From positions 360,620 through 424,619 of the forward strand of contig JAKMXF010000306.1 in assembly GCA_024704765.1 (NCBI GenBank): 64,000 nt of DNA, read 5' to 3'. Position numbers and translations under genes: made by a program. The stretch's first letter is position 1. Each line of letters starts with the position of its first letter. This document shows, in pieces, positions 60,483 to 64,000 of this stretch. This stretch comes from Oopsacas minuta. Taxonomy: Eukaryota > Porifera > Hexactinellida > Lyssacinosida > Leucopsacidae. Under the pieces are notes generated by a model that was not told the origin of the DNA, did no database searches, and saw only the letters and a list, made by a program, of their open reading frames with translations.

Positions 60483-61756
60483 ATTACGTATCTCTATTAA
60501 TAATGAACCGTTTTCTATTATCTATTCAGAACTACCCTAACCTTCACCATATCGCCAATATTTTTCTAGTTACGATTATTTCAAATTTCTCAGCTTTGAA
60601 CATACTTGTATTCTTAAGTATTTATGGCTTCAAATTTGAAATTTGAACAAAGATCCTATATCAAAATTCGCACGCTTCTTGGTATTGGCCCGAAGGATAT
60701 TCTCATTGACTTGGAAGTCGTTTATGGAGATGCTAGCCTTTCATATACTACTGTGAAGGAGTGGACCAATCGGTTTCGTGAAGGACCAGAGTCACTGGAA
60801 GATGAGGAACGAATCGGGCTTCCCGGATCCGCCGTGACTAGCGCTGACACATCTGAAAATCCCTGAAGAGTGGAAGAAGATCCTTTTCCACCGTTGAGAA
60901 GTTGGCTATGAGTGTAGGGATCTCAACGAGAGCTGTTCACTCCATACTTATCAGTGAGCTGAAAGTTTGAAAAATTTGTTCGATGTGGATCCCGCATTCC
61001 CTTACAAAGGACCAGAAGGACTGTCGGGTAACTTGTGCAAGAAAAAGAATCTCAGAGTATAAAGACTTGGATCCAAGAAGGCTGGCAGAAATCATTATTG
61101 GTGAGGAGACTTTGATAAGATACGACGAGCCACTATCCAAAGAAAGAAAAAGGTATGGGTCGTAAAGGTGAGGCGCCTCCTCCCAATCCTAGACAGGACT
61201 TCAGAGATCAGAAGGTTTATACTCAATTTTCTTTGATGCACATGGCCCAGTTGCCCAGATTATAATATCCAAAGGAAGATAATTACCGGGGACTTCATGC
61301 CAAAAGTTGCTTCTCACTCAGAAGTAGAAAAACATCACTGGGAGAGGGGCCGCCAAAGTTTGGACCGCGGGGCCAGCGATTATTACATGATAATTGACGG
61401 CCACATAAAACTAAGCTCGTAAGGTCAGAGTTAGATAGAATGAGAGCTGTGCAACTAGATTATCCACCCTACTCACCTGACCTCGCTCCTTGTGATTTCT
61501 GACTCTTTGCAAAGTTGAAAAGGAACTTGCAGGCAGGCATTTTGATACCCAGAATCGACCTAGGGAACGCAATTTGGAGATCCCAAAAGACATCCCACCC
61601 CGAGACTATAAAAATGTACTTTTTAATGGCCAGATCGTCTCCAACGAGTCATAAGCGTTAATGATGAACATTTCGGGAAAATATACGAATTGTAGATGTA
61701 TATTTTGTATAGTTACAAAAATATGGGTAGGATCGGAAACTTTTTGAGCATCCGTT

Positions 61757-62597
61757 GTAATAACAACAAATAATTCATACTGGAACTTGTTTCTAAAAGG
61801 ATAGAATATTGTACTATTCAGTTATGGGTGATAAAAATATAATCAACTCCCTGTTATCCCTGGTTTATTTGAGTGAGTAGGCATTATATATAGTAGGCCA
61901 TGATTCGTGTAAATTTCATGTATATACTAACGTTCTTCACCTCAAATCTTGACTGCTAGGAAAACGAAAGGTCTCGGGAAAGTGGAGAAGAAATGAGATA
62001 AAATCCAGCTTAGTTTAAAGAGTCCATCGTTTTGTCCCTCTGTCACATATTCACTTCAAGAAAGCAGTCACAGGCCCTCAAAATATCACAACCTATTTTA
62101 CCAATACAATCAATTGATAGTACAATAATACACCAGATCCAAACAGTGTCTCAAATTGCTGGGATGATATCTACACCAGCAAGATGTCTAAAATGTTCGG
62201 TTGTCAAAAGAACAGCATGTGTAGCATATAAAAACCATATCATTAAGAGTGTGGGCTAATTCACTTGAGCGAAATGTTAAGATATCAGACAACCTGGAAG
62301 GAAAAACTGAATATGGTGTAATATCAAGCCAGCTCAGTCCATACAAATAGGAACTCCGCATCAAAATAACAATGTTTTTGTTAAATATTAATAGTCTTAT
62401 AATAATTTAAGCAAAACAAACTAGACAATCGTCTTAGGCTATAAACTAAGGTGACATGCTTTTGGTGACAGGTGTAAATATTGCAGTGTGTTTCAATACC
62501 TTTGGGCAGAGAGGGTATTGTCTAAAATTTAATACCTACATTCTCGTCGATACAAATTAATATACTCGAGTCACTTTTAACAGAAATATCGGATACC
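61757..62597. other. Spacer with a copy of the dispersed repeat
   Basis: 61845-61907 reads CTGTTATCCCTGGTTTATTT...AGTAGGCATTATATATAGTAGGCC, an inverted match to 51471-51540 over about 65 bases. A 75-codon plus-strand frame at 62032-62259 has one CxxC-like pair (RCLKCSVV) but no recognisable family. Confidence 0.45.
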
Positions 62598-62694
62598 GAC
62601 ATCTCGCTACACGACATTTCGTTACAGACATTTCGCTACAGACATTTCGCTACAGCGACATTTCGTTACACGACATCTCGCTACTTATTTGATT
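62598..62694. repeat. Tandem array, 14-16-bp unit CGACATTTCGCTACA
   Basis: Six units in 97 bases: CGACAT(C/T)TCG(C/T)TACA with C/T variation at the same two positions and 0-2 bases between units. It lies about 380 bases upstream of the FLYWCH gene start. It has no unique spacers, so it is not a CRISPR. It may be a subterminal array of the transposon or a promoter element. Confidence 0.9.
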
Positions 62695-63070
62695 GGTCAA
62701 TTTTAATTATTATTTATAATTAAATTATTCCCCTTAAATATCATAAAATCTACCCTTGTAGAATCCCAGTTATAGTTTAGATTCTTGTAAAGCCGTTCAA
62801 AGTATTACGTCTAAATGCATTGAGTATATTTTCAGAAGTTACCTCAATCAAATAATTCGAAACAACTGATGATGTTTATACACGAATTGGAATGTAACCT
62901 CAAGTAATCATCATCAAATTCTTTACTCTGTAAACATCGTACAGCTGTTTTATGAAGTCAATAAGCTTCAAAATTCAATAAATACGATTGGTTACTTCCA
63001 TTGTTCAGATCAGTGTTTCTCAAACAAATTATTTATCTATTTTTATTGTATTATTTGTTGATTATTTAAT
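62695..63070. other. AT-rich leader before the FLYWCH gene
   Basis: Sharp contrast in composition with the GC-rich gene that follows. No promoter motif can be named with confidence. Confidence 0.4.
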
Positions 63071-63343
63071 TTGCTAATGGCAGAGCCTCCTGATCAACCA
63101 TTCAGGTTGATCGGGACAATCAGAGGAGGCAACAAGTTGATGGAAGGAGGCTATAAGTATACTATGCGGAGGAGGATTGGAGATGTGGTGCATTGGCAGT
63201 GCGAGGAGAGGGGAACTTGTAAGGCAAGAATTCACACTAAAGATACAGAGATAGTAAAGCGCACGAGTGAACATACTCATGCGCCTGACGAGCAGGCTGT
63301 GAGCTGCTGCGAGACGAAGCTGGACATCAAGAGGAAAGCACGA

Positions 63344-63483
63344 GAGTCCCAGGATAGCGCACACCACATAGTGGGCGAGAGTTTGCAGACAGCATCAGAG
63401 GGTACTGCTGCTAAACTACCCAAGCTGGACAGCCTGAAGCGGACAATACAACGCCAACGTGCTAGTGCACTTGCAGCGCCAGT
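63344..63483 (+). repeat. Left arm of a 140-bp inverted duplication in the MULE gene
   Basis: Reverse complement of 63861-64000 over 140 positions without a gap and with one mismatch (ACAATAC here, ACGATAC there). The right arm touches the window end, so the duplication may be longer. Confidence 0.96.
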
Positions 63484-63860
63484 ACAGCCTACCACTCTAG
63501 CAGAGCTAGCTCTACCAGCAGTCTACCAGCAGACAGCCAAGGGAGAACAGTTCTTACTCTACGACTCTGGTGCAGACGATGTACACAGATTCCTCATCTT
63601 CGGGACATAACCCAACCTCGGGATGTTGCAGCGAAGCAAGATCTGGCTAGCTGATGGCACCTTCAAGACGGCACCTCCCCTCTTCGCCCAGGTGTATGTG
63701 GTGCATGGACTCCGTGGAGGAGATGATCCTATGAAGACCGGTCATCTGTTACCGAGCCTGTTCGTGCTACTGCCCAACAAGACGGAGGCTGCCTACCTGA
63801 GGATGTGGGAACAGATCCGCCTACTGTGTCCACTTGCCCAACCTCAACAGATGCTCCTGG

Positions 63861-64000
63861 ACTGGCGCTGCAAGTGCACTAGCACGTTGGCGTTGTATCG
63901 TCCGCTTCAGGCTGTCCAGCTTGGGTAGTTTAGCAGCAGTACCCTCTGATGCTGTCTGCAAACTCTCGCCCACTATGTGGTGTGCGCTATCCTGGGACTC
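63861..64000 (-). repeat. Right arm of the 140-bp inverted duplication
   Basis: It pairs with 63344-63483 and replaces the continuation of the MULE transposase after QPQQMLLDW. The junction falls between CTGG and ACTGGCGCTG, with two or three bases of possible microhomology. Confidence 0.96.

Larger units (their letters stand above)
56786..61756 (+). mobile_element. Decayed mariner, apparently split by the P element at 56848
   Basis: Right part: transposase from 60624 (MASNLKFEQRSYIKIR), YTTVKEWTNRFREG, then frame breaks, DPRRLAEIIIGEETL (first Asp altered to Glu), LHDN-RPHKTK near 61385, YPPYSPDLAPCDF near 61470, and a decayed tail. The right end reads, on the complement, ACAACGGATGCTCAAAAAG-TTTCCGAT. 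Left of the P element, at 56788-56815, ACAACGGGCTTTCAAAAATTCCCGAC resembles it. With the P element's 8-bp duplication exactly between, the simplest reading is one mariner cut in its 5' untranslated part. The left end match is short, so this is probable rather than proven. Confidence 0.6.
63071..64000 (+). pseudogene. FLYWCH finger / MULE-type transposase, rearranged, runs off the window
   Basis: Translation starts near 63071-63077 (MAEPPDQPF). A FLYWCH-type finger spans about residues 14-75: GNKLMEGGYKYTMRR, VVHWQCEERGTCKARIHT, and SEHTHAP (the HxH). A charged linker follows, then a stop at 63608-63610 inside the frame. After a two-base shift at 63623 comes the start of a MULE transposase domain: IWLADGTFKTAPPLFAQVYVVHG (first Asp), LLPNKTEAAYLRMW, and QPQQMLLD, where the second catalytic Asp is expected. 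At 63861 the frame ends because an inverted copy of 63344-63483 begins. The region is much richer in G and C than its flanks. FLYWCH-MULE genes are common repeats in invertebrate genomes. The inverted copy truncates this gene in any case. Confidence 0.85.

Noticed and set aside
62598-62694. CRISPR-like array
   Set aside because: Units are directly adjacent without unique spacers, units vary, and the context is an animal genome.
63074-63495. Minus-strand frames opposite the FLYWCH gene
   Set aside because: Shadows of the plus-strand FLYWCH reading, which has a recognisable finger.

Overview
The window is eukaryotic and animal, AT-rich and densely packed with DNA transposons. The only host gene I can identify is a Shark-type cytoplasmic tyrosine kinase (ankyrin repeats, SH2, kinase) on the minus strand. 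Two of its exons are visible. They join precisely in the middle of the kinase glycine loop, across an intron of about 33.6 kb (2378-35934). Shark-type kinases are known from insects, cnidarians and sponges, so an invertebrate is likely. I cannot name the species. I saw no rRNA, tRNA, CRISPR or bacterial-style operon.

Layout. 1-1573: downstream flank with mariner debris. 1574-2377: Shark kinase exon. 2378-35934: the giant intron, holding a DD41D 'rosa'-like Tc1/mariner (8015-9354), four mariners (11521-12844, 13380-14520, 28683-29993, 30458-31777) plus a fragment near 15.7 kb, a DD37D Tc1-like element (16259-17570), a nested pair of related unclassified transposase-like genes (18446-22996), a LINE remnant (25.8-26.4 kb), a hAT fragment and an almost complete hAT with 8-bp target duplications (32980-35223). 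35935-36735: Shark ankyrin-SH2 exon. 37.3-38.2 kb: weak exon-like pieces. 38.8-64 kb: a repeat graveyard with a GTF2IRD2-like hAT, a DUF4371 (ZMYM-like) hAT cut open by a P element, four P-like elements carrying THAP-domain transposases, a GC-rich Tigger/pogo element inside one P element, a mariner that appears to be cut open by the best-preserved P element, and a GC-rich FLYWCH/MULE gene running off the window end.

The most interesting item is the nested pair at 18.4-23.0 kb. A 2.9-kb element with ~415-bp terminal inverted repeats and a 4-bp ACCA duplication has inserted into a second gene. Both genes share the motif order D, DLK, CxxC-x-WD, HxxxxH, SE(x)Q, which looks like a DDE/RNase H-like transposase with a zinc-binding insertion. 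I could not assign either to a named superfamily.

The second theme is nesting order, readable from target duplications and interrupted reading frames: P into hAT, Tigger into P, P into mariner, long-TIR element into its relative, mariner probably into hAT. Most transposases are broken. The closest to intact is the P-type transposase at 57286-60069, disrupted by one in-frame TAA where a paralogue in this window has CAA.
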